Positions 42,701 to 50,582 of a stretch of 50,582 nt of DNA are shown one piece after another (the stretch's first letter is position 1; each line of letters begins with the position of its first letter). A model generated the notes under the pieces. The model had not been told where the DNA came from and made no database searches. It worked only from the letters and a program-made list of their open reading frames with translations. The stretch comes from Acidaminococcus intestini DSM 21505 (GTDB taxonomy: Bacteria; Bacillota; Negativicutes; Acidaminococcales; Acidaminococcaceae). The position numbers and the translations under genes are program-made. The DNA lies in contig NZ_AULA01000015.1 of the NCBI RefSeq assembly GCF_000425045.1, forward strand, positions 1 to 50,582, read 5' to 3'.

Positions 42701-43666
42701 TTACTCCTCGAAGAGCTGGCTGATGGACAGCTGATTGTAGATGCGAAGGATGGTCTCCGCCAAAATAGGAGCCACGGAAAGTTGGGTAATCTTCGGATGT
42801 TTCTTATTCGGAGGCAGGGGAATCGTGTTCGTAACGATCAATTCCTTGATGTTGCTCTTGGCGATGCGGCTGAGAGCCGGATCGGTCAGGATGGGATGGG
42901 TGCAGCAGGCATAAATTTCCTTGGCACCGAACTTTTCAAGGGCTTTGGCCCCTTCCGTCAGGGAACCTGCCGTATCCACAATGTCATCCACCATGATGCA
43001 GATCTTGTCCTTGACATCACCGATGAGGTTCATGACTTCTGCCACACCCGGTTCCGGACGGCGCTTGTCGATAATGGCAATGCCGCAGTTGAGGCGCGTG
43101 GCAATCTTGCGGGCACGGCTGACACCCCCTAGATCCGGGGAAACAACAATCATGTCTTCATGACTGAACCCTTTTTCCTTAATGTAGTCAGCAAGGATTG
43201 GGCCGCCAGGCATATGGTCTACAGGGATATCAAAGAAACCTTGGATCTGGGCAGCATGCAGGTCAATGGTGACAACGCGGGTAATACCGGAAACAGCCAT
43301 CAGATCAGCCATCAGTTTTGCCGTAATCGGTTCGCGGCCGCGGGCTTTGCGGTCCTGACGGGCATAGCCATAAAAAGGCACAACGGCCGTAATATGTCTT
43401 GCGCTGGCACGTTTGAAGGCGTCGCACATGATGAGCAGTTCCATGACATTGTCATTGACGCTGGGTCCGCAGGTCGGCTGGATAACAAATACATCCTTGC
43501 CGCGGACACTTTCATTGATCATGACCTGAACTTCGCCGTTGTTGAAACGGTTGATGACGGCATCCCCTACTTGTGTGCCCAGATACGCGGCAATTTCGCG
43601 TGCCAGGTCCGGATTGGCGTTACCGGAGAAAATCTTCATGTCATCGCCTGTCTTATTACCCAACAT
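42701..43666 (-). CDS. prs: Ribose-phosphate pyrophosphokinase
   Basis: 321 aa. Makes PRPP. YARQDRKARGREPITAKL, the PRPP loop CIMVDDIVDTAGSL and ATP-site residues are present. GGGGGT is 6-7 nt before the ATG at 43666; MKIFSGNAN at residue 10 is the more common family start but lacks a good site. PRPP is the effector of the PurR encoded upstream. Confidence 0.95.
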   Translation of the reverse strand: MLGNKTGDDMKIFSGNANPDLAREIAAYLGTQVGDAVINRFNNGEVQVMINESVRGKDVFVIQPTCGPSVNDNVMELLIMCDAFKRASARHITAVVPFYGYARQDRKARGREPITAKLMADLMAVSGITRVVTIDLHAAQIQGFFDIPVDHMPGGPILADYIKEKGFSHEDMIVVSPDLGGVSRARKIATRLNCGIAIIDKRRPEPGVAEVMNLIGDVKDKICIMVDDIVDTAGSLTEGAKALEKFGAKEIYACCTHPILTDPALSRIAKSNIKELIVTNTIPLPPNKKHPKITQLSVAPILAETILRIYNQLSISQLFEE

Positions 43667-43752
43667 TCTTATACCCCCAACTATTTTGTAAAAAATTTAT
43701 CAGTACGCTACCAATAGGTAAAGTATACAACGGGAGGCCGTCAAAAACAACC

Positions 43753-45123
43753 TCATTTTTCCCGATGCTTCTTAGCCCAACCCTCGAGGTTCACCTGTTT
43801 GCCCCGCGCTACGGCAAGTGCGTCTTCCGGCACATTCTTCGTAATGGTCGATCCGGCCGCGACATAACTTCCCCGACCAACGGTAACCGGCGCCACCAGG
43901 TTGCTGTTGCAGCCCACAAAGGCGTTGTCCTCGATGGTAGTGCGGTGTTTTTCCTTACCATCATAGTTGACCGTGATGGTGCCGCACCCCATATTGACGC
44001 CGCTGCCAATGTCGCTGTCACCGATGTACTGAAGATGGGGCAGCTTGCTTCCTTCGCCGACCGTGGAATTTTTCACTTCGACAAAGTTGCCGACCTTGAC
44101 ATGATCGGAAAGCACCGTATGGGGGCGCAGATGATTGAAGCAGCCCATCGTCACTCCATTTCCGACACGGCAGTCATGAGCATAGGCAAACTGGATGGAT
44201 GACCCATGGCCGACGGTGACATTCGTAAAGCGAACATTGGGCCCAATGACGCAGTCCTCGCCGATTTCCGTCTCTCCTTCGAGGAGGGTAAAGGGATACA
44301 GGACCGTATCACGACCCACCTTGACCCCTTTTTCCACAAAGGTCGTGGAAGGATCCATGATGGTGACGCCTTCATCCATGAGACGGCCCACAATGCGCTC
44401 ATTCATGACGCGCTGGGCCTGAGCCAGCTGGCGGCGGGAATTGATGCCCATGACCATGTCAAAGTCCTGGGTCTTGATGCCGCACACATCGCGGCCCCGT
44501 TTCAGGCATTCGGCCAAGATATCGGTCAAATAATATTCCCCTTGGGCATTGTCATTGGACAAGTTTTCCAGAAGGGTAAAAAGCAGCGGCATTTCCACGC
44601 AGTAAATCCCCGTATTGATTTCGTGAATCTTCCGCTGGGCCTCACTGGCATCCTTTTCTTCCACGATGCCCGTAACGCGGCCTACACTGTCACGCAGAAT
44701 GCGGCCATAGCCGAAGGGATTGGGGGCGTCTGCCGTAAGGACACTGACGCCGGCACCGCTTTCAAGGTGCGTCTCATAAAATTTCTTCAGCTCCGCGCCT
44801 TCCAAAAGGGGCGTATCCCCGCAGAGGATGAGGGCCGTTCCTTTTTCCCCGCCCAAAAGATCCCGCGCCTGGAGAACGGCATGACCCGTTCCCAGCTGTT
44901 CTTTCTGGATGGCCACACGGGCCCGGGTTCCGAGGAACTCCGTGACCTTTTCCGAGCCAAACCCGACAATGACGATCTCATCATCGACACCGGCCTCCCC
45001 TGCTGCGTCAAGGACGTGTTCCAGCATGGGTTTTCCCGATAATTTATGTAGGACCTTAGGGAGTTTGGATTTCATCCGCGTTCCCTTTCCTGCCGCAAGA
45101 ATTATGGCAGCAAATTCTGACAT
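43753..45123 (-). CDS. glmU: Bifunctional GlcNAc-1-P uridyltransferase/GlcN-1-P acetyltransferase
   Basis: 456 aa, full length. N-terminal uridyltransferase (LAAGKGTRMKSKLPKVLH, 11-28) and C-terminal left-handed beta-helix acetyltransferase (hexapeptides from about 250; NYDGKEKHRTTIEDNAFVG). Makes UDP-GlcNAc for peptidoglycan and lipopolysaccharide. 41 bp after ilvA. Confidence 0.96.
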   Translation of the reverse strand: MSEFAAIILAAGKGTRMKSKLPKVLHKLSGKPMLEHVLDAAGEAGVDDEIVIVGFGSEKVTEFLGTRARVAIQKEQLGTGHAVLQARDLLGGEKGTALILCGDTPLLEGAELKKFYETHLESGAGVSVLTADAPNPFGYGRILRDSVGRVTGIVEEKDASEAQRKIHEINTGIYCVEMPLLFTLLENLSNDNAQGEYYLTDILAECLKRGRDVCGIKTQDFDMVMGINSRRQLAQAQRVMNERIVGRLMDEGVTIMDPSTTFVEKGVKVGRDTVLYPFTLLEGETEIGEDCVIGPNVRFTNVTVGHGSSIQFAYAHDCRVGNGVTMGCFNHLRPHTVLSDHVKVGNFVEVKNSTVGEGSKLPHLQYIGDSDIGSGVNMGCGTITVNYDGKEKHRTTIEDNAFVGCNSNLVAPVTVGRGSYVAAGSTITKNVPEDALAVARGKQVNLEGWAKKHREK

Positions 45124-45164
45124 GGTTCGATAGCCTCCTCATGGATAGGCCCGCATAAAATCTG

Positions 45165-46379
45165 TTAGCGGACCTCGATAGTATATCCTGCTTGGCGTAG
45201 CTCTTCTTCAATCTCATTGACATGAGCTGCGTTCTTGGTTTCCAGTTCGACGGAAACGAGGGTTTCACCAAGAAGCAGGCTGCGATCCACCCGTTCGTGG
45301 GTGATGGACAGGATGTTAGCCTGCATTTTTTCAAGGTGTTTGATGAATTTTACAAGTTCGCCCGGCCGGTCAGCCATTCTCGTTTCTAATTTCACGCGGC
45401 GTCCCGTCCGCATGAGCCCCGTTTCGATAATCCGGGAAACGGTGTTGACATCAATGTTGCCGCCGCTGATGACAAGGGCCGTCTTGCCCGGTGTAGGGAT
45501 AAGATGCTGCAGGGCAGCCGCAACCGGCATGGCACCGGCGCCTTCCATGACCAGTTTGCCCCGTTCGAGGACAAGCAGCATGGCAGCTGCAATATCTTCT
45601 TCCTTAACCAGAAGCATATCATCGACATACTTTTGGATCAAGGAAAAAGTCAGTTTTCCCGGCATCCCAACAGCACAGCCATCGGCAATGGTCTTGCCCG
45701 ACGGATGACTGACCCATTTGTTCTGCTTCTTACCAAGATAAATGGCCGGGGCCTTTTCACTCTGCACGCCATAGACCTTGACATGGGGCGCCTTGTTCTT
45801 GACGGCCGTGGCAATCCCGGAAAGCAGTCCGCCGCCGCCAGCAGGAACAACAATGTTTTCAATATCAGGGCACTGTTCAAGGATTTCAAGCCCTACCGTC
45901 CCTTGACCGGCAATGACCATGGGATCATCATAGGGATGAACGAAATAAGCGCCGGTTTCCTTTTGGATTTCCATGGCCTTGGCCAAGGATTCGTCGAAAG
46001 TCTTGCCGTGGAGGACAACATTGGCACCATAGCCCTTGGTTGCCTGCACCTTGGCAAGGGGGGCGGCTTCCGGCATGACGACCGTGGAACGGATAGCGTT
46101 CATGGTCCCGCCGAGGGCAACGCCCTGGGCATGGTTGCCGGCAGAGGCTGCAATGATTCCGCGCTCTTTTTGTTCCGGGCTCAAAGTCATGATGCAGTTA
46201 GAAGCACCGCGGATCTTGAAGGAACCTGTGCGCTGGAGATTTTCAAGTTTCAGGTAGGTTTCCCTGTCTGCCAAAGTGGTAATCGTGTGGGACATGTCAA
46301 GGGGCGTCTCATGGACCAGACCTTTCAGACGGGCTCTAGCTTCTTCAATGGCGTTGAGTGTTACACTTGCTTCGTTCAT
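45165..46379 (-). CDS. ilvA: Threonine ammonia-lyase (short form with one ACT domain)
   Basis: 404 aa. PLP lysine K55 in GSFKIRGAS; glycine loop PAGGGGLLSG; ACT domain about 330-404. Converts threonine to 2-oxobutyrate and ammonia; catabolic use is likely in this organism, biosynthetic use possible. It sits between purR and glmU, where Bacillus has ridA and spoVG. Confidence 0.93.
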   Translation of the reverse strand: MNEASVTLNAIEEARARLKGLVHETPLDMSHTITTLADRETYLKLENLQRTGSFKIRGASNCIMTLSPEQKERGIIAASAGNHAQGVALGGTMNAIRSTVVMPEAAPLAKVQATKGYGANVVLHGKTFDESLAKAMEIQKETGAYFVHPYDDPMVIAGQGTVGLEILEQCPDIENIVVPAGGGGLLSGIATAVKNKAPHVKVYGVQSEKAPAIYLGKKQNKWVSHPSGKTIADGCAVGMPGKLTFSLIQKYVDDMLLVKEEDIAAAMLLVLERGKLVMEGAGAMPVAAALQHLIPTPGKTALVISGGNIDVNTVSRIIETGLMRTGRRVKLETRMADRPGELVKFIKHLEKMQANILSITHERVDRSLLLGETLVSVELETKNAAHVNEIEEELRQAGYTIEVR

Positions 46380-46433
46380 GTTTGGTTTTCCTCCTTAAAA
46401 GAAAATCTTGAATGGGATAATGGGGATGGATTC

Positions 46434-47246
46434 TTATAACATTTCGGGAACGATGTCAACCGCTTTACTGGTTTCATCGACACCCCGAAGCGTCAGCAGG
46501 GATGCATATTCACGAACAAGTTTCTTGGCAGGTTCCTTGGCAGCAATGAAAAGATAGACGCCGACGACTTCCGCGCCCACTTCTTCGGCAAGTTCGCACA
46601 AGCCGTTGGCTGTACCGCCGGCACGCATGAAGTCATCGATGACAAGGACGCGGGCCCCATGGGGCAGGGCTTTTTTAGGAAGCGACATGGACTGGATCTT
46701 CTTAGTGGAACCAGACAGATAGCTGATGCTCACGGCCGGGCCTTCCGTAATACGCGCTTCCTTGCGGGCCATGACCATGGGAATATTGAACGCCTTGGCA
46801 GCAGACAGGCCCAAGGGAATGCCTTTTGTTTCAACGGTCATGATGTACTGGGGTTTCAGTTCGATGCTGCGCTGCATGATGATTTCTCCCAGACGCGATA
46901 CAATCTGGGGATTGAGGATGAGGTCATTCATATAGATCATGCCGCCCGGCAGGACGCGGTCCGGTGAATTGAGGCGTTCACAAAGCTCACCCAAGAACTG
47001 ATTGTCCGATTTGGCCGTGTGGTAAGGAATGAAACGGACGCCGCCGCTGGCGCCGGCCACCGTCTCAATGATGCCAAGGTCATAGGCAGCAAGACCGTTG
47101 CGAACAGTCTGCACATCCTCACTCAGCGTGGATTTGGCGACAGTGAATTTGTCGCAGAAATAGGAAAATGGAAACAGCTGGAAAGGCTTATCCGTCAGTT
47201 CCTTGGTCAGGGCCACGATCCTTTCCAAACGTTTTACTCTAGCCAT
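46434..47246 (-). CDS. purR: Pur operon repressor (Bacillus type)
   Basis: 270 aa. N-terminal winged helix (about 1-75: KRLERIVALTKELTDKPFQLF, FCDKFTVAKSTLSEDV) and C-terminal phosphoribosyltransferase-like domain with the PRPP loop VLVIDDFMRAGGTANG. Represses purine genes when PRPP is low. Upstream of prs in the same operon. Confidence 0.94.
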   Translation of the reverse strand: MARVKRLERIVALTKELTDKPFQLFPFSYFCDKFTVAKSTLSEDVQTVRNGLAAYDLGIIETVAGASGGVRFIPYHTAKSDNQFLGELCERLNSPDRVLPGGMIYMNDLILNPQIVSRLGEIIMQRSIELKPQYIMTVETKGIPLGLSAAKAFNIPMVMARKEARITEGPAVSISYLSGSTKKIQSMSLPKKALPHGARVLVIDDFMRAGGTANGLCELAEEVGAEVVGVYLFIAAKEPAKKLVREYASLLTLRGVDETSKAVDIVPEML

Positions 47247-47291
47247 AAGATCCCCTCTACTTTCTGATGCATGACTTGCGCTTATGTCTTT

Positions 47292-47996
47292 TTATGGTTC
47301 GTGTTTCTTGGTTGGTACCAGGTGCTGTTCTTCAATGACGCGGAGCAAGGTTCGTTCCGCATTTTCCATATGGGTCTTGACGGCCATCTGGGCTTTTTCC
47401 ACGTCCCGCTGGGCAATGGCATCCACAATGGCTCGATGTTCCAAAAGCATTTCGTCAAGACGGCCCGGGTAAGGCATGCTCCGTTCACGGATGCTTGTGA
47501 TCTGCTGCCGAAGGGTGCTGATGATGTTCATGCAGCGTTTATTGCGGCTGGCCTTATAGATGACATCATGGAAAGCCGTATCCATTTCAACGATTTTTGC
47601 ATAGTCAAGACGGCTCACATACGTCCTTGTGGCAATGAGATATTTATCCATTTCCTCGATTTCAGAATCCTCGATGCGCTCTGCCGCAAGCCCTGCCGCC
47701 AAGGTTTCAAGGGCCGTACGAATCTCATAGACTTCATTGATGTCATGGATTGATACGTCGGCAACGTAAGCACCGCGCCGCGGAATCATGACCACAAGGC
47801 CTTCCTGTTCCAAGTTGCGGATGGCTTCCCGGATTGGGGTCCGGCTGACCCCCATTTCGTCAGCAAGCTGCAGTTCCGTCAGACGCATCCCGGCGGGAAA
47901 ATCCCCGCTCAAGATGGCATCCCTGATATTTTCAATGACCACTTCCCGAAGCGGTTTATAAGTATCCAGGGGAATCTGCCTCAAATGTTTAACCAT
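47292..47996 (-). CDS. GntR-family (FadR/FCD subgroup) regulator
   Basis: 234 aa from 47996, where GGAGGAG precedes the ATG; overlaps ispE by 8 bp. N-terminal winged helix (LQLADEMGVSRTPIREAIRNLEQEGLV) and C-terminal all-helical FCD domain with likely metal ligands (DTAFHDVIY, HRAIVDAI, KTHMENAE). Effector probably an organic acid (family knowledge). Its target is not evident. Confidence 0.9.
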   Translation of the reverse strand: MVKHLRQIPLDTYKPLREVVIENIRDAILSGDFPAGMRLTELQLADEMGVSRTPIREAIRNLEQEGLVVMIPRRGAYVADVSIHDINEVYEIRTALETLAAGLAAERIEDSEIEEMDKYLIATRTYVSRLDYAKIVEMDTAFHDVIYKASRNKRCMNIISTLRQQITSIRERSMPYPGRLDEMLLEHRAIVDAIAQRDVEKAQMAVKTHMENAERTLLRVIEEQHLVPTKKHEP

Positions 47997-48852
47997 AATA
48001 CTCCTCCGTACAAGCCACATCCAGAAGCAGGTCCTGGGAAAAAGTTTCCCGGAGCTTTTCCTTCAGTCGGCATGCCGTTTCTTCATCTTTTACAAGACCA
48101 AAGACGGTAGGGCCGCTGCCGCTCATCATGGCCTTTTCCGCACCTAGACGAAGCATCGCCTCTTTCAAGGCAACCAGAAAGGGAACCTTTTCCAAGGTAA
48201 CCGCTTCCAGGTCATTATTGAGCGCAGAAAGAAGGGCCTTCGTGTCGTGGTGCTCGAGTGCGGCCACACAGGCATCGGTATCCGTTTCTTTCCGGTCCTT
48301 TACGCCGTCCAAGGCGCGATAGACCTCTGCCGTCGAAACCCCTAGGGCCGCTGGTTTGGCAAGGACCATCCAGAGCGTAGGTGACGGAGGCAGCGGTCTC
48401 ATCAATTCCCCTCTTCCAAGGGCGCGCTGCGTCCCACCGGCAATACAGAAAGGAACGTCACTGCCAATTTCAGCAGCCGCTTCTTCCAATTGCCCCCTTG
48501 AAAGGGGCTTTCCATAGTACCGGTTGAGGATGCGCAGGACCCCTGCTGCATCTGCACTGCCGCCAGCAAGACCGGCAGCAAGATAAATGCGTTTTTGGAT
48601 GTGGATGTGAACCGCCGGCTTTATTTTTGTCCATTTTTCAAAAACAAGGGCTGCTTGGTAAGCCAGATTGCGTTCATCACAAGGCAAGGCTGAGCTATCT
48701 ATGGTCAAGGTAAGGGTAGGAGCTTCTTCCAGCGTAATCGTGTCCGCAAGGGAGATACTCTGCATGACCATATCGACATCATGAAACCCATCGGCACGGC
48801 GCTTTCCAACGCGCAGGGCCAGGTTGATCTTGCCAGGGGCGAATTCCTTCAT
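47989..48852 (-). CDS. ispE: 4-diphosphocytidyl-2-C-methyl-D-erythritol kinase
   Basis: 287 aa from the ATG at 48852, 9 nt after GAGGTGG; a GTG 6 bp earlier is too close. GHMP kinase fold: APGKINLALRVGKRRADGFHD at the start and ATP loop LAAGLAGGSADAAGV. MEP isoprenoid pathway. First gene of the ispE-gntR-purR-ilvA-glmU-prs-pth operon. Confidence 0.95.
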   Translation of the reverse strand: MKEFAPGKINLALRVGKRRADGFHDVDMVMQSISLADTITLEEAPTLTLTIDSSALPCDERNLAYQAALVFEKWTKIKPAVHIHIQKRIYLAAGLAGGSADAAGVLRILNRYYGKPLSRGQLEEAAAEIGSDVPFCIAGGTQRALGRGELMRPLPPSPTLWMVLAKPAALGVSTAEVYRALDGVKDRKETDTDACVAALEHHDTKALLSALNNDLEAVTLEKVPFLVALKEAMLRLGAEKAMMSGSGPTVFGLVKDEETACRLKEKLRETFSQDLLLDVACTEEYYG

Positions 48853-48884
48853 GTTCACTTTCCACCTCTTTGTATTGTGTATTC

Positions 48885-48913
48885 ATTGTACCGTGAAACG
48901 CCAATAAAAACAA
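48885..48913 (-). promoter_or_regulatory. Promoter of the ispE operon
   Basis: On minus: TTGTTT (48908-48913), 17-bp spacer, TACAAT (48885-48890), about 33 bp before the ispE start. Confidence 0.6.
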
Positions 48914-48993
48914 GTAAATTGTGAACATTCGCAAGAATATTTTCAAAAAACGTTCTTGTTCAAAATGTCCATCTGTCAAAGTACATGAAAACA

Positions 48994-49002
48994 TGATAGA
49001 AT
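48994..49002 (+). promoter_or_regulatory. Candidate extended -10 for the YitT-type gene
   Basis: TGA-TAGAAT on plus, about 110 bp upstream of the start codon. No good -35. Confidence 0.4.
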
Positions 49003-49110
49003 AGGACAAGCAACGAAAAAGCAAAACTGAATGAATGGGATAAGCACGGACTTAAGATGCATCCATCCTTTCCTGTGCCCGTTCCTGATCAAACAAAGAA
49101 GGTGACCTCC

Positions 49111-49992
49111 ATGAAAAAACACATCATCAAGTATCTCCATTTTGCCCTGGGCTGTTTCATCATGGCCCTTGCCATCAACGTTTTCCTCGTCCAGCACCAT
49201 TTCCTTTCCGGAGGGATTGCAGGTCTTGCCATGCTGATTTACTATATTGCAGGCTTTCCCATGGGCGTCACAAGCTTTCTGCTCAACGTGCCGCTCTTTT
49301 ACATGGCCTATAAATTCATGAGCCGCAAATTCCTCGTGGATAGCCTCATTGGAACCGCGCTCTTTTCCATCTTCCTTGATGGGACGGCCTTCCTCTCCCA
49401 CACAACCTATGTCACAGATCCCCTTCTTACCTGTATTGCTGGCGGAGCCCTTGAAGGCATTGGTGCGGCTTTGGTCTACCGTGTGGATGGATCGACGGGC
49501 GGCGTCGATATCCTAGGGTTCATTGCCAAGAAATTCTACAACATTGGAATCAGTACAACCAACTTTATCTTCAATGCCATTGTCGTTACTTGCGCCCTCT
49601 ACTTTGTCGGCCTTGAACCGGTCCTCTACAGCCTCGTCCTGTTCTTCCTCTGCTTTAAGGCCACAAACGTCGCCATGGTGGGCTTTGACTACAAAAAAAG
49701 TGTGCTCATCATCACCCAGCAGCCTGATACGATCCGCAAGCTGGTCATCAGTGAAGTGAACCGAGGCATTACCATTCTCAAAGGGGCCGGCGGCTATACG
49801 GGAAAAGACAAGGAAATCCTTCTTGTCGTCGTAAAGATTCGCCAGTTGGGACACCTGCTGAAACTCATCGAGCGCGTCGACCCTGCTGCCTTTGTCCTCG
49901 TCCAAGACGCAAACGATGTCTTTGGACGGGGCTTCACCCAGCCCGATGTCTACCTGCCGCCAGCAGAAGGTGAAAAAGAAAAGCACGCATAA
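49111..49992 (+). CDS. YitT-family membrane protein with C-terminal DUF2179 domain
   Basis: 293 aa from the ATG at 49111 behind GAAGGTGA; an upstream ATG at 49057 is not family-like. Five to six spans (about 8-200), including FLSGGIAGLAMLIYY and DGSTGGVDILGFIAKKF, then a cytoplasmic DUF2179 domain (EVNRGITILKGAGGYTGKDK). Function unknown. Single gene with a strong terminator. Confidence 0.9.
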   Translation: MKKHIIKYLHFALGCFIMALAINVFLVQHHFLSGGIAGLAMLIYYIAGFPMGVTSFLLNVPLFYMAYKFMSRKFLVDSLIGTALFSIFLDGTAFLSHTTYVTDPLLTCIAGGALEGIGAALVYRVDGSTGGVDILGFIAKKFYNIGISTTNFIFNAIVVTCALYFVGLEPVLYSLVLFFLCFKATNVAMVGFDYKKSVLIITQQPDTIRKLVISEVNRGITILKGAGGYTGKDKEILLVVVKIRQLGHLLKLIERVDPAAFVLVQDANDVFGRGFTQPDVYLPPAEGEKEKHA

Positions 49993-50010
49993 AGAAAGTC
50001 AGCCAAAGAA

Positions 50011-50056
50011 AAAAACGGCTTTCCATAGGTAAAAGAGCCTATGGAAAGCCGTTTTT
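50011..50056 (+). terminator. Terminator of the YitT-type gene
   Basis: Perfect 19-bp stem (50011-50029 with 50038-50056) with an 8-nt loop; the right arm ends in TTTTT. One of the strongest in the window. Confidence 0.9.
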
Positions 50057-50281
50057 CCCGTTAGGGCGTTTTTAGGACGTCCCATGCTGGAGCACCGTGC
50101 CAGAGCCGTTATGTCAAGGGCCATGGAGCAAGCAAAAAAGCGTCCATTCCTTTTTCCTTTATTTGGATGGCCTCAGATTCCCTTTTCTTCCCTGCCATAG
50201 GAGCATCCAAAGGGCCAAGAAAACCGGATCAGAAGCGGGCTTTCCTTGTTCCTCCGTCTATTCGAAAAAAGGTTCTATAAT

Positions 50282-50294
50282 AAATGTTGGGGTG
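50282..50294 (+). repeat. Left terminal inverted repeat of the right ISL3-like element
   Basis: AAATGTTGGGGTG, exact reverse complement of 319-331. It lies about 105 bp upstream of a transposase start, the expected place for the left end. The 225 bp before it (50057-50281) hold no gene that I can see. Confidence 0.75.
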
Positions 50295-50317
50295 AGGAAA
50301 TATTCTTTCCTCACCCC
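50289..50317 (+). terminator. Stem-loop just inside the right element's left end
   Basis: Perfect 12-bp stem GGGGTGAGGAAA/TTTCCTCACCCC with a 5-nt loop. It could stop or fold transcripts entering from outside and keep transposase expression low. Confidence 0.6.
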
Positions 50318-50398
50318 ATTTTTGCATAAAAAAGTGGACATAGACGGCATCCACTCTTACAATTAAATCGCCAAACCTAAATGAAAGGAAGATGGCCT

Positions 50399-50582
50399 AT
50401 GTCCACATTTGATTATATAGCAAATTCCTTGAATGTCAAAGGTAACGTAATAAAAAAATGCATCCACAGTGAGCAACAAATTGAATTTATTATGGAACTG
50501 AATCGAGCTGTTGTCCAATGCCCTAATTGTCATGCGAAGACCGATAGAATCAAGGATTACCGTTGGCAAAGGATTGCTATCG
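50399..50582 (+). CDS. ISL3-family transposase, N-terminal fragment (cut by window edge)
   Basis: 61 residues are visible. VVQCPNCHAKTDRIKDYRWQR is the N-terminal zinc-finger region of ISL3 transposases (CPxC visible; the second Cys pair lies beyond the edge). AAAGGAAG sits 8 nt before the ATG at 50399; an in-frame ATG at 50381 overlaps that site and is less likely. Same strand as the fragment at 2-298. Confidence 0.8.
   Translation, partial: MSTFDYIANSLNVKGNVIKKCIHSEQQIEFIMELNRAVVQCPNCHAKTDRIKDYRWQRIAI

Noticed and set aside
1-50582. CRISPR array, prophage or defence island
   Set aside because: No regularly spaced repeats, phage structural genes, integrases or nuclease clusters were seen.

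Overview
The window is about 50 kb of chromosome from an anaerobic, amino-acid-fermenting member of the Negativicutes. Acidaminococcus or a close relative is my best guess, from memory of the gene content rather than from any search. Supporting points are an NAD-type glutamate dehydrogenase, a citrate lyase cluster with a CitX-CitG fusion, iron-sulfur serine dehydratase, a Bacillus-type PurR and a T-box in front of valS (Firmicutes-type information genes), together with an O-antigen ligase-like protein (outer-membrane lineage).

Layout. 1-331: 3' end of an ISL3-family transposase and its terminal repeat. 549-3144 (-): gdhA and a double-HD hydrolase. 3331-7207 (+): polyamine transporter operon potABCD. 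7345-8893 (+): a 78-aa unknown protein and a CytX-type permease. 8894-9522: gene-free and structured. 9523-16828: citrate module, with a CitMHS transporter, the CitXG fusion and a LysR regulator on minus, diverging from citD-citE-citF on plus. 17032-22600 (-): O-antigen ligase-like protein, folC and valS with a T-box. 22657-24531 (-): four tandem universal stress proteins. 24860-25243 (+): small membrane protein. 25307-29528 (-): SLC13 permease with a chorismate mutase-ACT protein, then a D-malate/tartrate dehydrogenase-type enzyme with a radical SAM protein. 29784-30647 (+): FliB-like cysteine-cluster protein. 30648-31264: gene-free. 31301-37937 (-): comEB, upp, ywlG-like, rpiB, sua5, prmC, prfA, yqhQ-like, rpmE. 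38043-41976: LysR regulator diverging from a DAACS symporter followed by sdaAB-sdaAA. 42021-48852 (-): ispE, gntR-type, purR, ilvA, glmU, prs and pth (listed in transcription order). 49111-49992 (+): YitT-type protein. 50282-50582: start of a second ISL3-like element in the same orientation as the first.

How the genes fit together. Several units serve fermentation of amino and organic acids: glutamate to 2-oxoglutarate (gdhA), serine and threonine deamination (sda, ilvA), citrate uptake and cleavage (cit), and probably D-malate or tartrate oxidation. The citrate module has lyase subunits, prosthetic-group synthesis and transfer, transporter and regulator, but no citC ligase and no oxaloacetate decarboxylase here. 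The rpmE-to-upp and ispE/purR-to-pth blocks follow known Firmicutes gene orders with local replacements.

I found no CRISPR array, prophage, tRNA or rRNA. No clearly new multi-gene system stands out. The observations most worth checking are the IS brackets, a repeat shared by two distant gene ends, two gene-free structured regions, the dyads in the cit control region, and some unusual domain or operon combinations.
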